Notes: generated by a model not told the origin, from the letters alone. DNA of 64,000 nucleotides from Nocardioides glacieisoli (GCF_004137245.1 NZ_SDWS01000006.1:186001-250000), one strand, 5' to 3'; positions 27,390-37,123 are shown, counted from the stretch's first letter. Numbers and translations: made by a program.

Positions 27390-29072
27390 TCAGCTCGGAG
27401 GCGTCAGGTTCGTCATCACCAGGAGCCGGTCGTCCGCACCGCTGGCGTAGGCGTTGTCCTCGGTGGGCCAGCCCTCCGCGTTCTCCGTGCGGTAGATCGT
27501 GCGCGAGGGGGCGTAGATCAGCGCGGTGACCGGGAACTCGGTCATCATCACGTCGACGAGCTCCCCGAGGTACGGCTTCTGCTCCTCGCGGTCGGTCGCC
27601 CCCGAGAGTCCCTGGATCGCCTCGTCGGTCGCCGGGTCGGAGTAGCGCCCGACGTTGGGGAAGATGTCCTGCTCGGTCGGGAACTGCTTGCTGTTGAGCT
27701 TGGACCCGAGGTTGCGGGCCAGCTCGCAGCCACCGTGCAAGTACTCCAGGACGGCGTTGAAGTCGCCCGTCTTCTTCTGCTCGTCCACCGACTCCGGCGC
27801 GGAGGCCGTCACCTTGGTGTCGACCCCGAGGTCGTTGAGGTTGTCGGCGATGACCTCGGCGATGGCCTCGTAGTCGATGAAGCCAGCCTGCACGGAGAAG
27901 TCGACGGACAGCGGGCTGCCGTCGGGCATCGTGCGCTTGCCGTCCGCACCCTCCTCGTAGCCGGCGGCGTCGAGCATCTCGGCCGCCTTGTCAGGGTCGT
28001 AGGGCAGCACGGTGTCCGCGCCCGCGTACTGCTCGGGGAGCAGGTCCTCCATGGCCGGGAGCTTGAGCCCGGTCTGGCTGGCCGGCGCCATGATCCCGTA
28101 GATGCCCTTGTCCGACATCGACTCCTTGTCCATGCCGTAGGAGATCGCCTCGCGGAACTTCGGGTCGTTCCACGGCTCCTGGGTCAGGTTGCCGGTCAGC
28201 ACGGTCGTGCCGGCAGGTGAGTAGAAGTAGTGGTTGTTCTTCGGGTCCTTCTCGACGAGGGTCTTCTCCGGGTTGGGGATGTCGCCGTAGTAGGCGTCGA
28301 TCTCGCCGTTCTCGAGCTTGAGCGCCGCCTGCGAGGAGTCGAAGATGCCCTCCTGGACGATCTTCTCGACCTTGATCTTCTCGGCCTGCCAGTAGTCGTC
28401 GCGCCGGGCGAGCGTGAGCCGGCGGCCGTTGTAGCTCGCGACCTCGAACGGGCCCGTGCCGACCGGCTCCTTGTCGACGTACGTCGTCGGGTCCTCGACC
28501 TGGGAGTAGACGTGCTCGGGGAGGATCTTGGTCGAGATGATGCCGTCGTACTTGGCGGCGGCGTTGCCCTCGAACTCGATGACGACCTGGTTGCCGTCGG
28601 CCGTGACGGACTTCGCCGGCGCGCCGAAGGTGTCGTTCCAGAGCCCGGCCTTGTCCATGCCGGGGAAGTCCTTCTGCAGGTTCATCGTGAAGGCGACGTC
28701 CTCGGCGGTGAAGTCCTCGCCGTCGCTCCACGTCACGCCCTCGCGGATGTCCAGGGTCAGCTTGTCGCCGCCGTCCCACGTCGCGCCCGTCGCCAGCCAG
28801 GGCGTCTCCTCGCACGTGAGGTTGTTGCGCACGATCAGCGGCTCGTAGAGCCACACGGCCGTGAGCGGCGTCGGCGAGTACGGGTTGTAGTTGCCGAGCC
28901 CGCCGACGGTCGCGTCGACCTCTGCGGGGAAGGTCAGCTGGGCGATCATGCCGTCGGCTGCCTCGCCCTCCTGGTCCTGCGCGCTGCCGGCGCAGCCGGT
29001 GGCGACGAGGCTCAGGGCGAGTCCGCCGACGAGCAACGAGGTGGTGTGGGACATACGCCGTGAGATGCGCAA
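27390..29072 (-). CDS. ABC transporter solute-binding lipoprotein, SBP family 5
   Basis: 560 residues. A lipoprotein signal with L-V-A-T-G-Cys leads into a family 5 (oligopeptide/oligosaccharide) binding domain with the markers LTLDIREGVTWSDGEDFTAEDVAFT and the later YDPDKAAEMLDAAGY. The chosen start is TTG 29072: a perfect AGGAGG (29080-29085) lies seven bases upstream, while ATG 29054 further in lacks such a site. It binds the substrate outside the membrane for the two permeases downstream. First gene of the transporter operon, divergent from the glycosidase operon. Confidence 0.9.
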   Translation of the reverse strand: MRISRRMSHTTSLLVGGLALSLVATGCAGSAQDQEGEAADGMIAQLTFPAEVDATVGGLGNYNPYSPTPLTAVWLYEPLIVRNNLTCEETPWLATGATWDGGDKLTLDIREGVTWSDGEDFTAEDVAFTMNLQKDFPGMDKAGLWNDTFGAPAKSVTADGNQVVIEFEGNAAAKYDGIISTKILPEHVYSQVEDPTTYVDKEPVGTGPFEVASYNGRRLTLARRDDYWQAEKIKVEKIVQEGIFDSSQAALKLENGEIDAYYGDIPNPEKTLVEKDPKNNHYFYSPAGTTVLTGNLTQEPWNDPKFREAISYGMDKESMSDKGIYGIMAPASQTGLKLPAMEDLLPEQYAGADTVLPYDPDKAAEMLDAAGYEEGADGKRTMPDGSPLSVDFSVQAGFIDYEAIAEVIADNLNDLGVDTKVTASAPESVDEQKKTGDFNAVLEYLHGGCELARNLGSKLNSKQFPTEQDIFPNVGRYSDPATDEAIQGLSGATDREEQKPYLGELVDVMMTEFPVTALIYAPSRTIYRTENAEGWPTEDNAYASGADDRLLVMTNLTPPS

Positions 29073-29145
29073 GGGAGAGCCTCCTGTGGGCGAGCTAGGA
29101 GCCCAACGTGACCGTGGCCACAACCGCCCGTCAACCGCCCGGAGG

Positions 29146-29163
29146 CATGTAAGTACTTACATG
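29146..29163. promoter_or_regulatory. Perfect 18-bp palindrome CATGTAAGTACTTACATG, candidate operator of the glycoside locus
   Basis: Self-complementary over all 18 bases, in the divergent region between the binding-protein gene (start 29072) and the GH94 gene (start 29254). A further half-site CTTACAT occurs at 29188-29194. On the minus strand a weak promoter-like pair, TTGACG (29134-29129) with TCACGT (29111-29106) at 17-base spacing, lies just downstream of the palindrome. The obvious candidate binder is the LacI-type protein encoded at 22501-23544. Confidence 0.65.
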
Positions 29164-29253
29164 ACAGCCGCCACGCTCAACCGTTTTCTTACATCTACTT
29201 TCACGACGCCACGGGCCTGACTGGGGTGCCCACGGCTGATAGGGATGATCCCC

Positions 29254-32200
29254 ATGCGGACCATCCAGCGGCCCGGCACCCGTCCACGCCACCGGCTCGA
29301 GACCCCGTCGGGAATGCACGTCGAGGCCAACGCCGATGGGGCTCTCGCCCGCTTCGGGGCGGGCGACCTCAGCCTCCTCCTCAACCCGGCGACGAGCATC
29401 GAGGCGGGCGCGGCCAACGTGCACCTGCGTGTCCTCGGCAAGGGGGGTGAGGTCGTCCATCGCACTCCCCTGCTCGGCCACGAGTCCCCGAGCTTCGTCG
29501 CGGTCGCCGACCGCGCCCTCGTGGCCGGTGGCACCTGGGCCGGGCTCGACTACGCCCTCGCCCTCACCCTCGGCGAGGACGACCTGACCTGGTCGTGGGA
29601 CCTCGAGGTCGTCAACCGCGGCACGTCGCCCGTCCGGGTCGATGCCGTGCTGACCCTCGACCCGGCGCTGGCCCCGGAGGGTGCGGTCGCCAACAACCAG
29701 TACTACGTCAGCCAGTACCTCGACGTGACCCCGGTCGGGACGCCGGACCACGGCGTCGCGCTCGCCGTGCGGCAGAACATGCCCGGCGAGCGGGTGCCGT
29801 GGGTCGTCGTCGCGTCCTCCGGCCGCGGAGTGGGCTGGGCGACCGACGCGCACCAGCTCGTCTCCCGCAACACGACGGGGACCGAGTGGTCCGGCCTCGA
29901 CCGCGACCTCCCGTCCGAGCGGCTCCAGCACGAGCACACGCTGGTCGCCCTGCAGGACGGGCCGGCCGACCTCGAGCCGGGCGGCAACCACCGCACCGGG
30001 TTCGTCGGCCGCGTGGTGGAGGACCACCCCGAGGCGACCGGCCCCGACGACGTGCACCATGTCGACACGGCCCTGGCACACGTACGAACGAGCACGCCCG
30101 ACGCCTTCCTCGCCGACGTCGTCGACGAGCACCCCGTTGCCGGTCCGGCGTCCGCGCTGGCGACCGCACTCGTGCTGCCGTGCGTCCCCCTGACCGACAC
30201 GGACCTCGCGCTGCTCGACCTCACCGCCGAACCGGGCTCGTCCGAGCACGACGCCGACGGGGTCGCGACGACCTGGCGCACGGCGCAGGGCGAGGTCGTC
30301 ACCGCCGCGCGCGAGCTGTCCGTCCTCCGCCCGCACGGCCAGGTCCTGCGCACCGGCGACACGCTCGTCCCCGACGCCGGCAGCCTCACGACGACCGTCT
30401 GGATGGGCGGCACCTTCCACTCGCAGGTGACCGCGGGCCACGTCGGCCGCGACACGATGCTCACCGGCCGCCGCAGCTATCTCGGGCTGTTCCGGGGGCA
30501 GGGCGTACGGGTGCTGGTGCGCACCGTCGACGACACCGGCTGGGAGCTGCTCGACCTCCCCAGCGCCTGGTGCAACGGGCTCGACGCCTGCCACTGGTGG
30601 TACGCCACCACCGACGGCCGCCTCGTCGAGGTGGTCTCCCGAGCGCCGGCCGAGCGGCACGAGCTCAGCCTGGACGTGCGCGTGGTGCGTGGTCCGGCGA
30701 CCCGCCTGCTCGTCACGCTCGACACCGGCAACGAAGGCGGGGAGACACCCGACCTCGACCTCGGCTGGTCCGGCGAGGTGGCGGCCGAGCGCGACGAGGA
30801 CTGGCTCGTGCTCGACGTGGCCGCGACCGACGCCTGGCGCCTGACCCTGCGCTCGTCCGGCCCGACCGCCGCGCCCGACGGCGCCGGCGAGGAGTTCTGG
30901 CCCGAGGTCACCGGCTCCCTGCGGCTCGACCTGGCCGGCGACTCGGCCGAGGCCGGCGAGGTCGCGGCGATCACCGACGCCGTGCCGTGGTTCGCCCACG
31001 ACGCCCTCATCCACTACCTCGCGCCCCGCGGCCTCGAGCAGTACTCCGGCGGCGGCTGGGGCACCCGAGACGTCTGCCAGGGCCCGGTCGGTCTCCTCAC
31101 CGCGCTGGACCGGCACGACGAGGTGCACGACGTCCTGCTGCGGGTGATGCGCGCGCAGAACGCCCGCGGCGACTGGCCGCAGGCGTTCGAGTTCATGCCG
31201 CCGACCGCCGAGCACGGCCAGCAGGACTCGCACGGCGACGTCGTCTACTGGCCCGTCCTCGCGGCCGGCGAGCACCTGCTCGCCACCGGCGACCCCGCGA
31301 TCCTCGCCGAGGAGGTGCCGTTCGTCGGCGACGACGGCGCCACCGAGCCCGCAACCATCGAGGAGCACCTGCGTCGGGCCGTGCGCCGGATCGAGGAGAT
31401 GGCGGTGCCCGGCACCCCGCTCCCGGCCTACGGGCACGGCGACTGGAACGACTCCCTGCAACCCGCCGACCCCGACCTTGCACGCCGGATGGCGTCGACC
31501 TGGACCGCGGTCCTGCAGGTGCAGGCGCTCGACGCGCTCGTCGGCGGCCTCCGCGCCGTCGGCGCGGCGGCCGATCTCGCGGACGACGCCGAGGCGCTCG
31601 CTGCGCGGACGCGCGAGTCGATCGCGAGCGACATGGTGGTGGACGGTGTGATGCCCGGCTACCTGCTCTACGACCGGGCCGAGGCCGGCAGCGCGGCCAC
31701 CCCCCTCGTCCATCCCGACGACACCCGCACTGGGCTGACCTACGGCATCCTCCCGTGGATCCACGCGATCACGTCCGACGTGCTCGACCCTGACGCCGCG
31801 CAGGCTCACCTGCGCCTCGTCGAGCACCACCTGCTCGGACCCGACGGTGCGCGGCTCTTCGACCGCCCGGTCGCCTACAGCGGCGGTCCGATGACGACGT
31901 TCCAGCGGGCCGAGGCGAGCACGTTCTGGGGCCGCGAGATCGGCCTGATGTACGTCCACGCGCACCTCAGGTACGCCGAGGCGCTGGCGCGTGTCGGCGA
32001 CGGCGCGGGACTGCTGCGGGCCCTCTCCCTCGCCAGCCCCTGGGGCCTGACCGACCGGGTGCCGCAGGCGCGGCCCCGCCAGCGCAGTTGCTACTACTCC
32101 TCGTCCGACGGGGTCTTCGCCGACCGCGCCGACGCCTCCGAGCGCTACGCCGACCTGATGGCCGGCAACGTGCCGCTCGAGGGCGGCTGGCGGGTCTACT

Positions 32201-32532
32201 CCTCCGGGCCCGGCCTGGCGCTGCGGCTCGTGGTCGAGCGGCTGCTGGGCCTGCGCCGGCGCGGCGACCTCGTCGAGGTCGACCCCGTGCTCCCGCCCGG
32301 CGCGGACGGGCTGACCGCGACCGTGCGGCTCGCCGGCCGCACTGCCCGGGTGACCTACGTCGTGGGGCCGGAGGGAGTCGGCGTACGTCGGGTGACGGGC
32401 GAGCACGGCGACCTCGCCCTCACCGACCTGGCCAGTGCGAACCCGCACCGGCGTCCGGGCGCAGCGGTGCGCACCGACGACCTGCGTGCGGCGATCGATG
32501 CCTGCCCGACGATCCGAGTGGAGACCTTCTGA
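29254..32532 (+). CDS. GH94 family glycoside phosphorylase, probable 1,2-beta-oligoglucan phosphorylase
   Basis: 1,092 residues, far longer than cellobiose phosphorylase (about 820) and near the size of 1,2-beta-oligoglucan phosphorylases (about 1,100). An N-terminal beta-sandwich region runs to about 560, then an (alpha/alpha)6 barrel holds the GH94 motif G-D-W-N-D (729-733); by alignment with cellobiose phosphorylase the general acid should be Asp733. The following S-L-Q-P is what I recall for the sophoro-oligosaccharide enzymes. It would cleave beta-1,2-glucooligosaccharides with phosphate to glucose 1-phosphate in the cytoplasm. ATG 29254 has AGGG nine bases upstream; ATG 29245 would sit too close. 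Its stop overlaps the GH3 start (TGATG). The GH94 call is firm and the linkage is inference. Confidence 0.8.
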   Translation: MRTIQRPGTRPRHRLETPSGMHVEANADGALARFGAGDLSLLLNPATSIEAGAANVHLRVLGKGGEVVHRTPLLGHESPSFVAVADRALVAGGTWAGLDYALALTLGEDDLTWSWDLEVVNRGTSPVRVDAVLTLDPALAPEGAVANNQYYVSQYLDVTPVGTPDHGVALAVRQNMPGERVPWVVVASSGRGVGWATDAHQLVSRNTTGTEWSGLDRDLPSERLQHEHTLVALQDGPADLEPGGNHRTGFVGRVVEDHPEATGPDDVHHVDTALAHVRTSTPDAFLADVVDEHPVAGPASALATALVLPCVPLTDTDLALLDLTAEPGSSEHDADGVATTWRTAQGEVVTAARELSVLRPHGQVLRTGDTLVPDAGSLTTTVWMGGTFHSQVTAGHVGRDTMLTGRRSYLGLFRGQGVRVLVRTVDDTGWELLDLPSAWCNGLDACHWWYATTDGRLVEVVSRAPAERHELSLDVRVVRGPATRLLVTLDTGNEGGETPDLDLGWSGEVAAERDEDWLVLDVAATDAWRLTLRSSGPTAAPDGAGEEFWPEVTGSLRLDLAGDSAEAGEVAAITDAVPWFAHDALIHYLAPRGLEQYSGGGWGTRDVCQGPVGLLTALDRHDEVHDVLLRVMRAQNARGDWPQAFEFMPPTAEHGQQDSHGDVVYWPVLAAGEHLLATGDPAILAEEVPFVGDDGATEPATIEEHLRRAVRRIEEMAVPGTPLPAYGHGDWNDSLQPADPDLARRMASTWTAVLQVQALDALVGGLRAVGAAADLADDAEALAARTRESIASDMVVDGVMPGYLLYDRAEAGSAATPLVHPDDTRTGLTYGILPWIHAITSDVLDPDAAQAHLRLVEHHLLGPDGARLFDRPVAYSGGPMTTFQRAEASTFWGREIGLMYVHAHLRYAEALARVGDGAGLLRALSLASPWGLTDRVPQARPRQRSCYYSSSDGVFADRADASERYADLMAGNVPLEGGWRVYSSGPGLALRLVVERLLGLRRRGDLVEVDPVLPPGADGLTATVRLAGRTARVTYVVGPEGVGVRRVTGEHGDLALTDLASANPHRRPGAAVRTDDLRAAIDACPTIRVETF

Positions 32533-34718
32533 TGACCACCACCCATGGGCCCGACACCCGCACCTGGCTCGATCCGGCCCTCGACACCGAGGCGCGGGTC
32601 GACGCGCTGCTGGCCGAGATGACCCTCGACGACAAGGTCGGCCAGCTGCACCAGGTCGCCAACATCAACCCGGGCGAGGACGCCGACGACCTGCGGGCAG
32701 GTCGGATCGGTTCGAGCCTCTACGCGTCAGGAGCGACTGCCGGCAACGAGCGCGACGAGGGCGTCCTGGCGGGAGTCATCGACGAGATCCAGGAGCTCGC
32801 CGTCGGCGGCAGTCGGCTCGGCATCCCGGTGCTCTTCGGGCGCGACGTGATCCACGGCCACCGATCGGTCGCGCCGATCCCGCTCGGGCTCGCGGCGTCG
32901 TTCGACCCCGAGCTGGTGCGACAGGCCGCCGAGACGGCCGCCCGCGAGGCGGTCGTCGACGGCATCGCGTGGACCTTCTCCCCCATGCTCGACATCTCCG
33001 AGGAGCCGCGGTGGGGCCGCGTGGCGGAGTCCTTCGGCGAGGCGCCCGTGCTGGCGTCCCGGCTCGCGGCCGCCGCGACCCAGGGCTTCCAGGGCGACGA
33101 CCCGTCGCAGCCCGACCGGCTGGGCGCCTGCGCCAAGCACTTCGTCGGCTACGGCCTCTCGGCCGGCGGCCGTGACTACGACACGGTGTCGGTCGGCGAG
33201 AACACCCTGCGCAACCTGCACCTGCGCCCGTTCCGGGCCGCCGTCGAGTCCGGCGTGCTCAGCGTGATGGCCGCCTTCAACGACGTCGACGGCACTCCCA
33301 TGCACGCCCACCAGCACCTGCTGCGCGACGTGCTCAAGGGCGAGTGGGGCTTCGACGGCGTCGTCGTCGCCGACTGGAACGGCATCGGCCAGATCGTCTT
33401 CGCCGGCGTCGCCGAGGACGACCGCGAGGCCGCCCGCCTCGCGATCGAGGCCGGCGTCGACCTCGACATGGTCAGCGGCGCCTACCTCGCCCACCTCGGC
33501 GACCTGGTCCGCGACGGCGAGGTCGACGAGGCGCTGGTGGACGACGCCTGCCGCCGCGTGCTCCGGATGAAGTTCCGCCTCGGCCTCTTCGACGGCGCCG
33601 CCGGACCGGACAGCCGCCCGGTGGGCAACGCACCGACCCCGGAGAGCCGGGCGCTGGCCCGCCGGGCGGGCGTCGCGTCGCACGTCCTCGTGAAGAACGA
33701 CGGCGCCCTCCCGCTCGCGGACGACGCGTCCGTGCTCCTCACCGGCGGCTTCGTGCACGAGGGCGACGTGCTGCTCGGGACCTGGGTGCTGGATGGTCGC
33801 GCCGAGGAGGTCGTCACCCCGGCCGCCGGCCTGACCGAGCGCCTCGGCGACCGGGTGACCGTCGACGACGGCCGCTTCCCCGACCGCACCCTCCAGCTCG
33901 CACGGACCTCGGACGTCACCGTCGCGCTCGTCGGCGAGCACCCCAACCGCTCCGGCGAGGCCAACTCCGTCTCCGACCTGCGGCTGCCGCCGGGCCAGCT
34001 CGACCATCTGCGGATGCTCGCCGGACTGCGCAAGCCGCTCGTCGTGGTCGTCTACACCGGCCGTCCGCTCGACCTCACCGAGGTGCTCGACCTCGCCGAC
34101 ACGGTCATCGTGGCCTGGCACCCGGGCATCGAGGCCGGCTCCGCGCTGGCCGACGTGCTGAGCGGTGACGCGTCGCCGCACGGTCGGCTCCCGATGACGT
34201 TCCCCCTGTCGACCGGACACATCCCGACCAGCACCCACCAGCGGCCGACGGGACGGCTGATCCGCGCCGACGTCGACCACCGGGAGGGGCGCTACGTCGA
34301 CGCACTGACGTACCCCCGCCTGCCGTTCGGGCACGGCCTCACCTACTCGACCGTGGACTACGGCGCACCCCGGGTCTCCGACGGCGAGCTCGGGCTCGAG
34401 TCGGCGACCACCCTGACGGTCACCGTCACCAACACCGGCGACCGCGCGTGCCGCGAGGTCGTCCAGGCCTACTTCCGCGACCCCGTCGCGCAGGTCACCC
34501 GGCCCCTGGTGGAGCTGCTCGACTGGAGGCTCGTCGACCTCGAGCCCGGCCAGAGCGAGGACGTCACCTTCGAGGTCTCCGCCACCGCGTTCTCCTACTT
34601 CGGGACCGCCCTGACCGAGCGCGTCGACGAGGGCGAGGTGCTGCTGCTGACCGGTCCCGACGCGGCGACCCTCCAGCAGGTCTCGCTGCGCGTGACGGCT
34701 GCGGAGGTGCGCCCGTGA
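32532..34718 (+). CDS. GH3 family beta-glucosidase
   Basis: 728 residues. The GH3 barrel starts VDALLAEMTLDDKVGQL, KHFVGYG lies near residue 200, and the nucleophile Asp281 is in VVVADWNG. The second alpha/beta domain has VLVKNDGALPL, and a C-terminal fibronectin-like domain follows (TVTVTNTGDRACREVVQAY, read in part). No signal peptide, so intracellular. It hydrolyses beta-linked glucosides, probably the short sophorose-type products left by the phosphorylase. Coupled at both ends to its neighbours (TGATG and GTGA). Confidence 0.9.
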   Translation: MTTTHGPDTRTWLDPALDTEARVDALLAEMTLDDKVGQLHQVANINPGEDADDLRAGRIGSSLYASGATAGNERDEGVLAGVIDEIQELAVGGSRLGIPVLFGRDVIHGHRSVAPIPLGLAASFDPELVRQAAETAAREAVVDGIAWTFSPMLDISEEPRWGRVAESFGEAPVLASRLAAAATQGFQGDDPSQPDRLGACAKHFVGYGLSAGGRDYDTVSVGENTLRNLHLRPFRAAVESGVLSVMAAFNDVDGTPMHAHQHLLRDVLKGEWGFDGVVVADWNGIGQIVFAGVAEDDREAARLAIEAGVDLDMVSGAYLAHLGDLVRDGEVDEALVDDACRRVLRMKFRLGLFDGAAGPDSRPVGNAPTPESRALARRAGVASHVLVKNDGALPLADDASVLLTGGFVHEGDVLLGTWVLDGRAEEVVTPAAGLTERLGDRVTVDDGRFPDRTLQLARTSDVTVALVGEHPNRSGEANSVSDLRLPPGQLDHLRMLAGLRKPLVVVVYTGRPLDLTEVLDLADTVIVAWHPGIEAGSALADVLSGDASPHGRLPMTFPLSTGHIPTSTHQRPTGRLIRADVDHREGRYVDALTYPRLPFGHGLTYSTVDYGAPRVSDGELGLESATTLTVTVTNTGDRACREVVQAYFRDPVAQVTRPLVELLDWRLVDLEPGQSEDVTFEVSATAFSYFGTALTERVDEGEVLLLTGPDAATLQQVSLRVTAAEVRP

Positions 34719-37099
34719 TCGAGGTCCGCGACAAGCAGATCGTCATCGACGGCGAGCCCCGTCTGGTGATGGCCGGCGAGGTCCACTACTTCCGCGTCGC
34801 CCGCGACGAGTGGGAGCAGCGTCTCGACCTGGTCGTCGAGGCCGGCTGCACGGCCGTGGCGTCGTACATCCCCTGGCTCTTCCACGAGCTCCCCGACGGC
34901 TCGATCGACGTCACCGGGGCCACGCGGCCCGAGCGCGACGTGGCGGCCTTCGTCGACCTGTGCGCCGAGCGCGGGCTGTGGTTCATCGCCCGCCCCGGGC
35001 CGTTCGTGATGGCCGAGCTGAAGAACGAGGGCATCCCCTACCGCGTCTACGACGAGCACCCGGAGGTCGTGCCGGTCGGCTGGGACGGGCGCGAGGCGCC
35101 GTCGCGGACGGTCGACTACCTGGCGCCGGCGTTCCTCGCCGAGACCGCGCGGTGGTACGACGCGATCCTTCCGGTGCTCGCGCCGCGGCTCCAGCCGCGC
35201 GGCGGCAACATCATCGGCGTCCAGCTCGACAACGAGGTGGGGATGCTCGCCTGGGTCACCAACAGCCCCGACCTGACCGACCACCTCCTCGCCGACCTCG
35301 GCCGCTGGGTGACCGAGCACCGCGGCACGGACCACTACCCGGTCGGACCCGACGACGCCGGCTGGGCCGACCTGGTCCGCTCCCCCGACGAGTCGGTCGC
35401 CGGCCGGCTGCGCGTCGACCTCGGGCTGTTCATGCGCGAGCGCTTCGCGGCGTACGTCGTCGCGCTGCGCGAGCTGTGCGAGGCGCGGGACGTGCGCGAC
35501 GTGCCGTTCCTGGTCAACATCCACGGCACCGAGAGCGGCAGCGGCGCACCGTTCCCGATCGGCATCAGCCAGCTCGTGTCCACCTACTCCGGAGTCCCGG
35601 GGATGGTGTCGGGCTCCGACCACTACCTCGGCGCCGCGACCTCGGACACGCTCACCGACGTCTATGTGATGAACGCCTTCATGGACGCGGTCCACGACGA
35701 GCACCAGCCGCTCACGTCGCTGGAGTTCGAGGCGGGGACGGGCGACTACAGCGGCGGCATCGAGAGCCAGCACGACCCGTCCACGGTCGAGCTCAAGACT
35801 CGCCTGTGCGTCGCCCAGGGCAACCGGCTCGTCAACTACTACCTGCTCGCCGGCGGCATCAACCCGCCGCTCGAGGAGGCCGTGGGCGACGGCAACGACC
35901 GCCTCAGCTTCACCGGTGAGCGGCACGGCACCGCCGCGCCGATCGGGCCGGAGGGCCAGCGCGGCTTCGCGTACGACGCCACCGCCCGCACGGCCCGGGC
36001 GATGACCGCCCAGCAGGAGTGGCTGTCGCGGATGACCGAGGAGCACGACGACGTCGCGCTCGGCCTCGTCCTCGACGCGTACGCCACCGAGTACCACCAC
36101 CCGGACTCGGACCTGATGACCGAGGTCGTCGACGACCTGGCCGGCCACCGGGGCGCCGGGCAGCGCCGCTTCCTGCCGCGCTCGCTGCTCCTGGCGGGTT
36201 TCCGCTTCGGCGCCGTGCACCTCGAGGAGCGCGACCCCGCGCCGGGATCGGTGCTGGCGCTCGCGACGGGGCGGTTCCTGTCCGCCGAGGTGCAGCAGCG
36301 GGTGCTCGACCACGTCCGCGCCGGCGGCGGCCTGCTCCTCCTCGGCCGGCTGCCCGAGCGCGACCTCGAGGGCGAGCCCTGCACGGTCCTCGCGGACGGC
36401 CTCGGCGTGCGCGGCGGCGGGTTCGTCCACGACAACCAGCACTTCTTCCCCTCCGTCGTCCGCCACGGGTGGGCCGCGCCGGGCCCGGAGGTCCGCGTCG
36501 GCTGGCGCCAGGAGATCGACGCACCGGACGGCGAGGTCGTGCTGACCGACGTCGACGGGGCCGTGTGCGGCGTCTCGGTGACGGCCGGGTCCGGCCGGGC
36601 CGTCCTGCTGACGGCGGGCCTGCCGTCCGACCCGACGCTGGTCGAGCGCGCGATGGCCCACCTCGGCACACGGGCCGCGGTCTACGTCGACGCCCCGTGG
36701 CCCGGCGTGCTGGCCACCACGACGGCCACCGCCGACGGCCAGCGAGCCGTCCACCTGATCAACCACTCGGCCGTCGACATGGACGTGACCCTCACGATCG
36801 ACGGCGTCGACCTGCCCGACGGCGGCGCCCTGCGGCTGCCGGGGCGCAGCGGGCACGTGCTACCGCTCGGGCTCGACGTCGCCGGCCGCCGGGTGCTCTG
36901 GGCGAGCGCCGAGGTGACGGACCACTCCCCCGACCACCTCGACCTCGCGCCGGGGCTCGACCGGGAGGGCCGCACGACCGTGCTGCTGGCTGCCGGGACG
37001 CCCGTCGCCGAGCACCCGTCGTACGCCGTGGACGAGGGTCCGGGCGGCCGCGTGCGCGTGACCGGCGGGCCGGGAGCGCTGTCGCTCAGGTTCGGTTAG
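34715..37099 (+). CDS. GH35-like glycosidase (beta-galactosidase or beta-1,2-glucosyltransferase)
   Basis: 794 residues. GH35 signature near the N-terminus: MAGEVHYFRVARDEWEQR, read in part, then CTAVASYIPWLFHE. The acid/base is Glu174 in Q-L-D-N-E and the likely nucleophile Glu337 in L-E-F-E. No signal peptide. GH35 is usually beta-galactosidase, but a GH35 enzyme from Ignavibacterium album acts as a beta-1,2-glucosyltransferase on sophoro-oligosaccharides and sits with related genes, as I recall. Next to a GH94 of the long class, that activity is a serious alternative. GTG start overlaps the GH3 stop by four bases, and the gene ends the operon. Confidence 0.8.
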   Translation: MIEVRDKQIVIDGEPRLVMAGEVHYFRVARDEWEQRLDLVVEAGCTAVASYIPWLFHELPDGSIDVTGATRPERDVAAFVDLCAERGLWFIARPGPFVMAELKNEGIPYRVYDEHPEVVPVGWDGREAPSRTVDYLAPAFLAETARWYDAILPVLAPRLQPRGGNIIGVQLDNEVGMLAWVTNSPDLTDHLLADLGRWVTEHRGTDHYPVGPDDAGWADLVRSPDESVAGRLRVDLGLFMRERFAAYVVALRELCEARDVRDVPFLVNIHGTESGSGAPFPIGISQLVSTYSGVPGMVSGSDHYLGAATSDTLTDVYVMNAFMDAVHDEHQPLTSLEFEAGTGDYSGGIESQHDPSTVELKTRLCVAQGNRLVNYYLLAGGINPPLEEAVGDGNDRLSFTGERHGTAAPIGPEGQRGFAYDATARTARAMTAQQEWLSRMTEEHDDVALGLVLDAYATEYHHPDSDLMTEVVDDLAGHRGAGQRRFLPRSLLLAGFRFGAVHLEERDPAPGSVLALATGRFLSAEVQQRVLDHVRAGGGLLLLGRLPERDLEGEPCTVLADGLGVRGGGFVHDNQHFFPSVVRHGWAAPGPEVRVGWRQEIDAPDGEVVLTDVDGAVCGVSVTAGSGRAVLLTAGLPSDPTLVERAMAHLGTRAAVYVDAPWPGVLATTTATADGQRAVHLINHSAVDMDVTLTIDGVDLPDGGALRLPGRSGHVLPLGLDVAGRRVLWASAEVTDHSPDHLDLAPGLDREGRTTVLLAAGTPVAEHPSYAVDEGPGGRVRVTGGPGALSLRFG

Positions 37100-37123
37100 G
37101 GGGTCATCCCGAGGGGTGGCAGG

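Noticed and set aside
29131..32448. 1,105-codon open frame antisense to the GH94 gene
   Set aside because: Shadow of the plus-strand enzyme, which has clear GH94 motifs; no motif appears in the antisense translation.
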